27,020 bases of DNA, taken from IMG/VR virus record IMGVR_UViG_3300031594_000012, positions 1 to 27,020 of that record. One strand, written 5' to 3'. The position numbers were made by a program, and so were the translations under genes. Below the pieces are notes generated by a model that was not told where the DNA came from, made no database searches, and was given only the letters and a program-made list of their open reading frames with translations. This DNA is from a virus. This document shows positions 4,477-12,047 of the stretch, in pieces. Each line of letters opens with the position of its first letter. Within the stretch, counting starts at the first letter, position 1.

Positions 4477-6101
4477 TGTCAACAGAGTCAACCTTTGTTC
4501 AACATGAGTCATGCCCATCGTGTGGCTCATCTGACAATCTGGCTCGATATAGTGATGGGCATGCAGTCTGCTTCTCTGGGGGCTGCAACCATTACGAGCA
4601 TGGGGATGGCACTGTACAGCAAGTGTTAAGCAGGAAACCAACGAGGCTATTAGAAATGACCGGAGTAGTGGCAGCGATACCCGACAGGCGTATCAATCAA
4701 GAGACAGCCAAGCGTTATGGTGTCACAGTAGAGTACGGCGTAGATGGTAAGATAACCAAGCACCACTATCCCTACTTTGACAAAGACACAGGCACAGCGA
4801 TAGGCACAAAGGTGCGGATAGTAGAGAACAAACAATTCTATGCAACAGGAGGTTTTGATAATGCGGGTCTCTTCGGTCAACAGGCGTTCAAGGGTGGCGG
4901 TAAGTACATCACGGTTACTGAAGGCGAGGCGGACGCAATGGCTGTCAACGAAATGTTTGACGGGAAGTGGCCCGCAGTCAGCATCAGATCAGGAGCAGCA
5001 GGAGCAGCCAAAGACATCAAAGCCAGTCTCGAATGGCTAGAGACCTTTGACCACGTAGTCATCTGTTTTGACAACGACAAGGCAGGACAGGAGGCGGCAC
5101 GATCAGTGCTTGATCTGTTCACCCCCAACAAGGCTAAGAACGTCACGCTACCTATGAAGGATGCAGGTGATATGCTCTCAGCCCGTAAGGTGCAGGACTT
5201 TGTCAAGGAGTGGTGGAATGCCAAGGCGTATCAGCCCGATGGTATCGTAGCGGGCAATGAGACATGGGACATGATCATCAAGCAGGCCGATGTCAAGTCA
5301 ATAGACTACCCGTGGGCTTGCCTCAACGAGTACACGCATGGCTTTAGACGCAAGGAGCTAGTCACGATCACATCAGGGTCAGGCATGGGCAAGTCACAGA
5401 TCGTCAGGGAGCTAGAGCATTACCTGTTGGGCGCAACGGAAGACAACATAGGTATCCTAGCACTGGAAGAGGATATACCCAAGACAGCACTAGGTATCAT
5501 GTCAATCGAGGCCAACAAGCAGTTACACCTTGACAAGACAGTGACACAGGAAGAGAAGAAAGGATACTGGGACAGGACGTTAGGGTCAGGACGTATCTAT
5601 ATGTTCGATCACTGGGGTAGCACAAGCGAGGACAACCTGTTAGGCCGTATACGATACATGGCTAAAGGTCTGGACTGCAAGTGGATCATCCTAGATCACC
5701 TTAGTATTGTGGTGAGCGATCAGGACAACAATGACGAGCGTAAAGCTATTGACAGTATTATGACAAATCTTAGGAAGCTAGTGCAGGAGACAGGTGTAGG
5801 GCTATTCCTAGTGTCACACTTACGCAGACCTAGCGGCTCTAAGGCGCATGAGGATGGCGGTAGGATCAGCCTAGGGGAGCTACGAGGCAGTGCAGCAATC
5901 GCACAGCTTAGTGATATTGTTATTGGTTTAGAGCGCGACCAACAGCATGCCGACCCTACTACACGCAACACAACCTGTGTCCGTGTGTTAAAAAATAGGT
6001 TCGTGGGGTTGACAGGGCCTGCCTGTTACCTGTATTATGATAAGGAGTCTGGTCGAATGATAGAAACCAGTTGTCCTACAGGTGACGAAGCGGAGTTCTA
6101 G
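4476..6101 (+). CDS. Bifunctional DNA primase-helicase (T7 gp4-like)
   Basis: The 541-residue protein combines primer synthesis and 5'-3' unwinding at the fork. In order: a Cys4-type zinc-binding domain (C13, C16, C32, C37) for template recognition; a TOPRIM catalytic core with EGEAD (149-153) and DND (199-201); a linker; and a RecA-like DnaB-family helicase with Walker A SGSGMGKS (300-307), Walker B IILDH (D407), the LVSH motif (H448) and a KNRF arginine segment (about 506-509). Length and order match T7 gp4 (566 aa). The C-terminus is acidic and ends DEAEF, like the T7 tail that docks on the polymerase. The single-base overlap with the SSB gene couples translation. Confidence 0.95.
   Translation: MSTESTFVQHESCPSCGSSDNLARYSDGHAVCFSGGCNHYEHGDGTVQQVLSRKPTRLLEMTGVVAAIPDRRINQETAKRYGVTVEYGVDGKITKHHYPYFDKDTGTAIGTKVRIVENKQFYATGGFDNAGLFGQQAFKGGGKYITVTEGEADAMAVNEMFDGKWPAVSIRSGAAGAAKDIKASLEWLETFDHVVICFDNDKAGQEAARSVLDLFTPNKAKNVTLPMKDAGDMLSARKVQDFVKEWWNAKAYQPDGIVAGNETWDMIIKQADVKSIDYPWACLNEYTHGFRRKELVTITSGSGMGKSQIVRELEHYLLGATEDNIGILALEEDIPKTALGIMSIEANKQLHLDKTVTQEEKKGYWDRTLGSGRIYMFDHWGSTSEDNLLGRIRYMAKGLDCKWIILDHLSIVVSDQDNNDERKAIDSIMTNLRKLVQETGVGLFLVSHLRRPSGSKAHEDGGRISLGELRGSAAIAQLSDIVIGLERDQQHADPTTRNTTCVRVLKNRFVGLTGPACYLYYDKESGRMIETSCPTGDEAEF
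6009..6038 (+). promoter_or_regulatory. Possible internal promoter before the polymerase gene
   Basis: TTGACA (6009-6014, 6/6) and TATTAT (6033-6038, 5/6) are separated by 18 bases, at the end of the primase-helicase gene and about 65 bases upstream of the polymerase start. It lies within coding sequence, so the match could be chance, but the score is high and the placement useful. Confidence 0.4.
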
Positions 6102-6103
6102 TG

Positions 6104-7843
6104 ATGAAACAGTTTGTATTTGACATAGAAGCCAATGGGTTTGACCCAGACACAGTGTTTTGTGTATGTATCCATGAGATAAAGAACGAAGATAACATGT
6201 ATGAGATACATCAGGAGTGTCTCAAGAGAGGCAGGTTTCAGGATTGGTTAGATGCAGAAGGCGAGTGTGAACTGATAGGCCACAACATCATAGGTTATGA
6301 CGTACCTGTATTAGAGAAACTGTTGGGTGCAGACTTTAGCAAGTGTAAGATCACCGACACTCTAGTCATGTCAAGATTAGCTAGCCCATCACGCGAAGGT
6401 GGACACTCACTGGAGAACTGGGGCAACACACTGGGACAACACAAGGGAGACTTCAATGATTTTACTACGTATTCAAGGGAGATGGTGGAGTATTGTAAGC
6501 AAGACGTTAGGGTTAATGTGTTGGTGTACAAGAGATTACTTCTTGAGCTTGCAGATTTTGGAAGTGAAAGCATTAAACTTGAGCATCAAGTACAGACTAT
6601 TATTAATACTCAGATCAAAACAGGATGGCTCTTAGATCAAGAGAAGGCATTCCTTTTATTAGCGGAACTCAAGGAGAAGAAGTATGAGCTTGAAGACAAG
6701 GTACATGAAACTTTTAAACCACTACCGACATTTATCAAACAAGTTACACCGAAAGTTAAGAAAGATGGTGCGTTCTCTGTTGTCGGACTCAAGTTCCTAG
6801 GAGAGCAGTGGGTCACAGCGGCAGCACCATTCAGTCGCATTGATTGGCCCGTGTTTAACCTAGGCTCACGACAGCAGATAGGCAGACACCTAGAGTACTT
6901 CGGTTGGAGACCCAAGACGTTCACTGAGACAGGACAGGCCATCGTAGACGAGGCGGTGCTGAAGGAAGTGAAAGGAATACCAGAGGCTACACTGATTGGC
7001 GAGTACCTGATGATCCAAAAGCGTATCGCGCAGGTACAGAGTTGGTTAGACGCAGTCAAAGATGACGGTAGAGTACATGGGTACGTTAACCCTAACGGTG
7101 CAGTAACGGGCCGTATGACACACTCTAGTCCCAACATGGGGCAAGTACCCGCAGTCTACTCACCCTACGGCAAGCAGTGTCGTGATGTGTGGACAGTACC
7201 GAAGGGTTACAAGCTAGTAGGTATGGATGCTTCAGGTCTTGAGCTTAGAATGTTGGCACACTACATGAATGATGAGGGATACACTAATGAAATACTCACG
7301 GGAGATATACACACAGCAAATCAGTTGGCTGCGGGCCTTGAAAATAGAGATCAGTCGAAAACTTTCATCTACGCTTTTCTTTATGGGGCAGGAGATGCCA
7401 AGGTCGGAAGTATCGTTGGAGGAACTAGGCGTGATGGTGCGAGACTTAAAGAAAAGTTCCTTGCAAACACGCCTGCTCTTGGAAAGCTACGAGAACGAGT
7501 TGGACTGGCGGCTTCAAGAGGCTATGTTTATGGACTGGATAGGAGAAGGGTGTCCATACGATCAGAACACGCGGCATTGAATAGCCTTCTTCAGTCAGCA
7601 GGTGCAATTGTTATGAAGAAAGCACTGTGTTTACTGGATGAGTACGCTACGATATGGGGCATTGACTATAACTTTATAGGGAACATTCACGATGAGATCC
7701 AAACAGAGGTCAGAGAAGAGAAGGCAGAGGTTTTCGGAAGGCTTGCCACAAGTTGCATCCAAGCAGCAGGAACTTTTTACAACCTCAACTGCCCCCTCGC
7801 AGGGGACTACAAGGTTGGAGATAGTTGGGCAGATACCCACTGA
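6104..7843 (+). CDS. Family A DNA polymerase with 3'-5' exonuclease
   Basis: 579 residues from ATG 6104 (a GTG at 6101 would add one). Proofreading domain: FDIE (D7, E9), a HNIIGYD segment (Exo II) and YCKQD (Exo III, D134). Polymerase domain: motif A DASGLELR (D375, E380, R382), motif B RDQSKTFIYAFLYGAG (R415, K419, Y423) and motif C HDE (529-531). It copies the genome together with the upstream primase-helicase and SSB. Motif B is almost identical to T7 and has Tyr at the position of E. coli Phe762. It is about 125 residues shorter than T7 gp5, consistent with lack of the thioredoxin-binding insertion. A GGAG site lies eight bases before ATG 6104. Its end overlaps the next gene. Confidence 0.95.
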   Translation: MKQFVFDIEANGFDPDTVFCVCIHEIKNEDNMYEIHQECLKRGRFQDWLDAEGECELIGHNIIGYDVPVLEKLLGADFSKCKITDTLVMSRLASPSREGGHSLENWGNTLGQHKGDFNDFTTYSREMVEYCKQDVRVNVLVYKRLLLELADFGSESIKLEHQVQTIINTQIKTGWLLDQEKAFLLLAELKEKKYELEDKVHETFKPLPTFIKQVTPKVKKDGAFSVVGLKFLGEQWVTAAAPFSRIDWPVFNLGSRQQIGRHLEYFGWRPKTFTETGQAIVDEAVLKEVKGIPEATLIGEYLMIQKRIAQVQSWLDAVKDDGRVHGYVNPNGAVTGRMTHSSPNMGQVPAVYSPYGKQCRDVWTVPKGYKLVGMDASGLELRMLAHYMNDEGYTNEILTGDIHTANQLAAGLENRDQSKTFIYAFLYGAGDAKVGSIVGGTRRDGARLKEKFLANTPALGKLRERVGLAASRGYVYGLDRRRVSIRSEHAALNSLLQSAGAIVMKKALCLLDEYATIWGIDYNFIGNIHDEIQTEVREEKAEVFGRLATSCIQAAGTFYNLNCPLAGDYKVGDSWADTH

Positions 7844-8315
7844 TAAGACCTGCATAAGTTGTGCTGTACCACTAACAAAAGATAACTGGTGGCCTTCCTT
7901 TGTAATGAAGAAGCACTACAAATGTATAAACTGTTACGACATACGCAGGACAGAGAACAGCATTAAGAGAGGCAACAGATCGCCTAGTCTATTAGCTAAA
8001 CTGTTCGGCCTCAAAGCCAAGGATGTTTATGACCAAGTAACGGAAGGCTCAGTGTATGTGATAGCTAACAAGGCATGGGACGGTTGGGTGAAGGTAGGCA
8101 TGGCTATTGATGCAGAGGATAGGTTAAAAAGTTATCAAACCTCTTCCCCTTTCAGAGATTATATGTTATACTATAGTTATACTACAAGCAACAGAAGGAA
8201 GTCTGAAGCTGAAGCACACAAGCTGTTGGAACAGAAGTATGAGAGAAGGAACGAGTGGTTCCTTTGTACACCTAGTCAAGCGATAGAGGTTTTAAATGGA
8301 CAAGTCAACAGATAA
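7815..8315 (+). CDS. Zinc-ribbon plus GIY-YIG (T5orf172-type) nuclease
   Basis: 166 residues from TTG 7815. An N-terminal zinc ribbon (C13, C16, C37, C40; CISC and CINC) is followed by a GIY-YIG-superfamily domain of the T5orf172/Mug113 type: VYVI (80-83), VKVG (92-95), a catalytic-type Arg in DRLKSYQTSSPFR (R103), and a downstream acid in KSEAEAH (E131 or E133). The family cleaves DNA; phage members may be homing endonucleases or structure-specific nucleases. The start is uncertain: no ATG precedes the first Cys pair after the polymerase stop. The alternative ATG 7692 would overlap the polymerase by about 150 bases, whereas TTG 7815 has AGGGGA eight bases upstream. It overlaps the exonuclease gene by 20 bases. 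Confidence 0.7.
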   Translation: MEIVGQIPTDKTCISCAVPLTKDNWWPSFVMKKHYKCINCYDIRRTENSIKRGNRSPSLLAKLFGLKAKDVYDQVTEGSVYVIANKAWDGWVKVGMAIDAEDRLKSYQTSSPFRDYMLYYSYTTSNRRKSEAEAHKLLEQKYERRNEWFLCTPSQAIEVLNGQVNR

Positions 8316-9177
8316 TGTAGTCGCTGACATCTACGCACTGATGGAAAGCAAGGACGCTGACCCATCTGTGGACGTAGAGGCAGAGATTGAGAGGTTCGGT
8401 GAGGGTGTTAAAGCCTTGATGCGTACAGAGTTTGGTCGGAAGAAGCGAGAGGATAACCGGAGGCTACGCCTCAGTAACATCGGCCGCACCGACAAGTACT
8501 TATGGAACCACTTCAACGGGACTGACGGTGAAGAGTTACAGCCACACACCTACGTCAAGTTTATGTATGGTCACTTGATTGAAGAGATGTTGTTGTTCCT
8601 CACACGCATGGCAGGACACAGCGTGACTGACGAACAGAAAGTGTGCAAGGTAGACGGTATCGTAGGACACATGGACTGTAAGATTGACGGTGTTGTTACT
8701 GATGTCAAGTCAGCAAGTAGCTTTGGGTTCAAGAAGTTTAAGGAAGGCACGTTAGCCTTTGATGATCCGTTCGGTTACATTGATCAGATCAAAGCATACG
8801 CTTACTCAGAGGGTGCAACAGAGTTCGGTTGGTTAGCAATGGACAAGGCCAACGGACACCTGACCTACCTCAAGTATGACTTAGCTGACACAGAAGCACC
8901 AGTGTATGACATATTAAAACAACCCATTACTGAGAGGGTGGCCCATGTAAAAAAGCTAGTAGAGCAGCTAGAACCGGACGCACTGTGTTATCAACCCGTA
9001 CCGGACGGCAAGTCAGGAAACTTAAAGCTTGCTATTGGTTGCTCGTACTGTCAATTCAAAGACCATTGCTACCCAGATTTAAGAGTCTTCAACTACGCAT
9101 ACGGGCCAAAGTATTTATGTACCGTAATCAACGAGCCAAAAGTAAGGGAGATTACTTTCGATGAAACAGGCTTTTAG
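8296..9177 (+). CDS. PD-(D/E)XK exonuclease, Cas4/RecB-like
   Basis: The 293-residue nuclease has the RecB/Cas4 signature: GHLIEE (E96/E97), GHMDCKIDG (D127), TDVKS (D136, K138) and the QxxxY motif in IDQIKAYAY (Q164). Four cysteines (C231, C249, C252, C258) in the C-terminal part (GCSYCQFKDHC) look like an iron-sulfur cluster site, as in Cas4 and AddB. In T7 the equivalent step, degrading host DNA and removing primers, is done by gp6, which belongs to another fold, so this is a functional replacement. It overlaps both neighbours (20 and 17 bases), which ties it to the replication operon. A GAGG site precedes ATG 8296. Exonuclease polarity cannot be told from sequence. Confidence 0.85.
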   Translation: MDKSTDNVVADIYALMESKDADPSVDVEAEIERFGEGVKALMRTEFGRKKREDNRRLRLSNIGRTDKYLWNHFNGTDGEELQPHTYVKFMYGHLIEEMLLFLTRMAGHSVTDEQKVCKVDGIVGHMDCKIDGVVTDVKSASSFGFKKFKEGTLAFDDPFGYIDQIKAYAYSEGATEFGWLAMDKANGHLTYLKYDLADTEAPVYDILKQPITERVAHVKKLVEQLEPDALCYQPVPDGKSGNLKLAIGCSYCQFKDHCYPDLRVFNYAYGPKYLCTVINEPKVREITFDETGF

Positions 9178-9541
9178 ATCAGGGTTAGAGAAGAAGTTAT
9201 CAGAGAAGCTAGACGGGCAGTACTTGTTTGAACCTTACGGTCTGCCCTATACCACACACAGGAAGTACCTACCGGACTTTGTACACGAAGACAAGGCAGT
9301 ACTGATTGAATGTAAGGGCTTCTTCAGAGTAGGTGATACACAGAAGTACAAGGCTATTAGAGACTCCATGCCTGAGTGGGAGATTATTTTTGTCTTGTCT
9401 AACCCAAGCAAGCGGGTACGCAAGGGAGGCAAGATGACAATGGGGGAGTGGTGTGAGAAGGAAGGCTTTAAGCATTACACAATAGACACTTCAAAGGAAA
9501 TGACCAAGTATATTAAAGGGAAGAAGCTACCATGCCTATAA
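9161..9541 (+). CDS. Endonuclease I, Holliday junction resolvase (T7 gp3-like)
   Basis: The 126-residue protein matches the T7 endonuclease I layout: FRSGLEKKL (catalytic E10), YLPDF (D39), LIECKG (E50, K52), then FVLSNP, KGGKMTMGEWC and a short tail. The residues correspond to T7 E20, D55, E65 and K67. The enzyme resolves four-way junctions, debranches DNA before packaging and helps break down host DNA. It is slightly shorter than T7 gp3 (149 aa), missing the N-terminal swap segment. The start overlaps the exonuclease end by 17 bases; AAGGGAG lies about 10 bases upstream. Confidence 0.92.
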   Translation: MKQAFRSGLEKKLSEKLDGQYLFEPYGLPYTTHRKYLPDFVHEDKAVLIECKGFFRVGDTQKYKAIRDSMPEWEIIFVLSNPSKRVRKGGKMTMGEWCEKEGFKHYTIDTSKEMTKYIKGKKLPCL

Positions 9542-9708
9542 CCTTAGAGGAACTTAAAGAACAAGTGATCGCTACGCTAGACGAAGAGTTGATATGTGAG
9601 ATGTTGTCAATCAGTACGTCAGACCTAGTGGATGCTTTTGAGGATAGGATACTTAAAAACTTTGACAAGATAGCAGAGGAGTTTGAGCAAGATGACCAGA
9701 TTGAATGA
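9532..9708 (+). CDS. Small acidic helical protein, 58 aa
   Basis: The 58-residue product is MPITLEELKEQVIATLDEELICEML followed by ISTSDLVDAFEDRILKNFDKIAEEFEQ. It is all helix and strongly acidic. The segment LLDIxxxDLVDAFEDRI is familiar from short phage proteins located next to nucleotide and recombination genes, but I know of no established role. It overlaps endonuclease I by 10 bases and the next gene by 17 bases, so it is translated as part of the same operon. Coding is supported by this tight packing and regular helix pattern. Confidence 0.7.
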   Translation: MPITLEELKEQVIATLDEELICEMLSISTSDLVDAFEDRILKNFDKIAEEFEQDDQIE

Positions 9709-10096
9709 TGCAACACCTAGCATGTGGGACAGAGCAGCACGTAGCAACATTAACCATGACATGGAGACAGAGAAGGGTAGACAAGCAGCGTGGCAGGAAC
9801 TAGCGCACGTAGGGCTAGAGGCTTGGGCGGAACCTGCGGAGAGAGAGTCAGCGAAGTATCAAGAAGATGATGCAGTCCGGAATCCTGAACACTACAACAC
9901 AGGCAACATAGAGTGTATTGAGGCAATAGAGGAGTCTATGTCCAGTGTTGCATACAAAGGCTACCTCAAGGGCAACTCTATGAAGTATCTGTGGCGTTAC
10001 GACTACAAAGGCAAGCAGGTAGAAGACCTACAGAAATGTCAGTGGTACTTAGCCCGTCTAACACAAGTAGTAGTATTTGAAAACGAAGGAGAATAA
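9692..10096 (+). CDS. DUF3310 protein
   Basis: 134 residues from ATG 9692. The N-terminal 60 residues are polar and helical. Residues 62-123 form a DUF3310 domain: VRNPEHYNTGNIECIEAIEE, a YKGYLKGNSMKYLWRYDYKG block and the closing EDLQKCQWYLARL. DUF3310 proteins are widespread in tailed phages and sometimes labelled nucleotide kinases, but there is no P-loop here and the role is unproven. Its location between DNA-processing enzymes and ribonucleotide reductase fits nucleotide metabolism. A TTG at 9683 would add three residues; ATG 9692 has GGAG upstream and is preferred. Confidence 0.85.
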   Translation: MTRLNDATPSMWDRAARSNINHDMETEKGRQAAWQELAHVGLEAWAEPAERESAKYQEDDAVRNPEHYNTGNIECIEAIEESMSSVAYKGYLKGNSMKYLWRYDYKGKQVEDLQKCQWYLARLTQVVVFENEGE

Positions 10097-10097
10097 G

Positions 10098-11978
10098 ATG
10101 GATCAGTATCAGCAGTTTATACACAAGAGCCGCTATGCGCGGTGGCTACCAAATCATGGCCGTAGAGAGACATGGGCTGAGACAGTCTATAGGTATGTCA
10201 GCTTCTGGAGAGATCGTGAACAGATAACAATCCAAGAAGGTCAGGAACTGTACGATGCAATATACAACCTAGAAGTCATGCCTAGCATGCGCTGTATGAT
10301 GACAGCAGGCCCTGCACTAGCCAAAGACAACGTAGCAGGGTTCAACTGTAGCTACCTAGCCATTGACTCACCACGTAGCTTTGACGAGCTTATGTATGTG
10401 CTTATGTGTGGTACAGGTGTAGGCTTCAGTGTTGAACGTAACTTCATAACCAAGCTACCTGTCGTAGCAGAGACATTCCACAAGACTGACAGTGTTATTG
10501 TCGTTAGTGACAGCAAGGTTGGTTGGGCTTCTGCCTTCCGTGAGTTGATCGCTATGCTGTATGCAGGCAAGATACCACAGTGGGACATGAGTAGGGTTAG
10601 ACTGTCAGGTGCTAGGCTCAAGACCTTTGGCGGTAGAGCATCAGGCCCAGAGCCTTTGATTGACCTGTTTAACTTCTGTGTCTCAGCGTTTACCAAGGCA
10701 GCAGGACGCAAGCTGACATCCATTGAGTGTCACGATGTTGTGTGTAAGATAGCTGACATTGTAGTTGTAGGTGGTGTACGTAGGTCTGCCTTGATCAGCC
10801 TGTCTAACCTGTCTGACCCACGCATGGCAAAGGCTAAGTCAGGTAACTGGGGTGACCTAGAAGGGCAGCGTAGGCTTGCTAACAACAGCGTGGCTTACAC
10901 GGAGAAGCCAGACTTTGAGTCTTTCTTAGGAGAGATGCAGAACATATACGAGTCTAAGGCAGGTGAGCGTGGTATCTTTAGCCGTATAGCAGCACAGAAG
11001 ATAGCAGCTAGGAATGGACGTAGGGATGCTGATCAGGACTTTGGAACCAACCCATGCTCTGAGATCATCCTACGGAGTAATCAGTTCTGTAACCTGTCAG
11101 AGATTGTTGTACGTGGTGATGACACACTGGTGACACTGAAGAAGAAGGCACGTATAGCAGCGATCATAGGCACACTACAAGCCACGCTAACGGACTTTAG
11201 ATACCTACGTAGTATATGGAAGAAGAACACAGCGGAAGAGGCTCTACTGGGCGTTAGCATGACAGGTATCATGGATCACTGGCTGTTGGGCAAGGGAGAG
11301 TCTAAGGACTTAGCGAAGTGGCTAGAGGAAGTAAGAGATGTGGCTATTGATACTAACAAGGAATGGGCTGATAAGCTTGGCATTGCTCAGTCTGCGGCTA
11401 TTACATGTGTTAAGCCGTCTGGTACTGTGTCTCAGCTTGTTGACTCTGCTAGTGGTATACACCCTAGGTTCTCTAAGCATTATATTCGCAGAGTACGTAG
11501 CGATAAGAAAGACCCACTTGCAGTCTTTATGGAAGGAAAAGGATTCCCAGTAGAGCAAGATATATACTCAGAGTCTTCTCAGATCTTCAGCTTCCCTGTA
11601 AAAGCTCCTGAGAAGTGTACCACTGTCAGCGAAGTAGGCGCTATGGAGCAGCTAAAACTTTGGAAAGCTTACCAGAACCATTGGTGTGAACATAAACCAA
11701 GCATTACAGTTTATTACACAGACAGCGAGTTCCTGCAAATAGCACAGTGGATATGGGAAAACTTTGATCTCTGTAGCGGTATAAGTTTGTTGCCGTATTC
11801 CGACCATGTATATCAGCAAGCTCCGTATGAGGACATAACCGCAGAGAAGTATGAAGAGTTACTTGCAGCTATGCCCGTTGATGTAGACTGGGAAGACCTA
11901 GGAAACTTTGAGATGGAAGACAACACCACTGGGTCACAAGAGTTAGCGTGTGTCGGTGGAGCCTGTGAAATAGTGTAG
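10098..11978 (+). CDS. nrdJ: Adenosylcobalamin-dependent (class II) ribonucleotide reductase
   Basis: 626 residues from ATG 10098, 8 bases after GGAG. It reduces ribonucleotides to deoxyribonucleotides using a B12-derived radical and needs no small subunit or oxygen. Visible motifs: NCSYL (C84) and FCNLSE (C331), the redox pair; NPCSE (N318, C320, E322), with the thiyl-radical Cys and acid; PSGTVSQLVDSASGIHPRFS, a substrate-binding loop; and the C-terminal CVGGAC (C618, C623), which re-reduces the active site. Length and Cys spacing resemble the monomeric Lactobacillus-type enzyme (about 740 aa), slightly trimmed. As the last gene of the rightward operon it supplies dNTPs. It requires a cobalamin-making or -importing host. 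Upstream in-frame codons (10077) overlap the DUF3310 gene and are rejected. Confidence 0.93.
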   Translation: MDQYQQFIHKSRYARWLPNHGRRETWAETVYRYVSFWRDREQITIQEGQELYDAIYNLEVMPSMRCMMTAGPALAKDNVAGFNCSYLAIDSPRSFDELMYVLMCGTGVGFSVERNFITKLPVVAETFHKTDSVIVVSDSKVGWASAFRELIAMLYAGKIPQWDMSRVRLSGARLKTFGGRASGPEPLIDLFNFCVSAFTKAAGRKLTSIECHDVVCKIADIVVVGGVRRSALISLSNLSDPRMAKAKSGNWGDLEGQRRLANNSVAYTEKPDFESFLGEMQNIYESKAGERGIFSRIAAQKIAARNGRRDADQDFGTNPCSEIILRSNQFCNLSEIVVRGDDTLVTLKKKARIAAIIGTLQATLTDFRYLRSIWKKNTAEEALLGVSMTGIMDHWLLGKGESKDLAKWLEEVRDVAIDTNKEWADKLGIAQSAAITCVKPSGTVSQLVDSASGIHPRFSKHYIRRVRSDKKDPLAVFMEGKGFPVEQDIYSESSQIFSFPVKAPEKCTTVSEVGAMEQLKLWKAYQNHWCEHKPSITVYYTDSEFLQIAQWIWENFDLCSGISLLPYSDHVYQQAPYEDITAEKYEELLAAMPVDVDWEDLGNFEMEDNTTGSQELACVGGACEIV

Positions 11979-11999
11979 ATTGTTTCATATAGTTTACAA

Positions 12000-12017
12000 T
12001 GTATACTGTAGTATACA
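12000..12017. repeat. 18-bp palindrome before the terminator
   Basis: TGTATAC (12000-12006) and GTATACA (12011-12017) form a perfect 7-base inverted repeat around TGTA. It lies between the reductase stop and the terminator stem. It may bind a protein or strengthen transcription arrest where opposing transcripts meet. No regulator is known. Confidence 0.4.
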
Positions 12018-12021
12018 AACT

Positions 12022-12047
12022 AAGGGGCCTTAAGTGGCCCCTTTTTT
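12022..12047 (+). terminator. Strong intrinsic terminator at the convergence point
   Basis: AAGGGGCC (12022-12029) and GGCCCCTT (12036-12043) form a perfect 8-bp stem with loop TTAAGT, running into a T-tract (12042-12047). It ends the rightward operon 45 bases after the reductase stop. The T-tract overlaps the stop codon of the opposing gene (12046-12048). For leftward transcripts the same stem lacks a good T-tract (AGTTTG), so leftward termination here is probably weaker. Confidence 0.85.

Noticed and set aside
7269-7580. 103-codon frame inside the polymerase gene on the same strand
   Set aside because: It lies wholly within conserved polymerase motifs A and B, has no separate ribosome binding site and shows no domain. 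It is an out-of-frame shadow.
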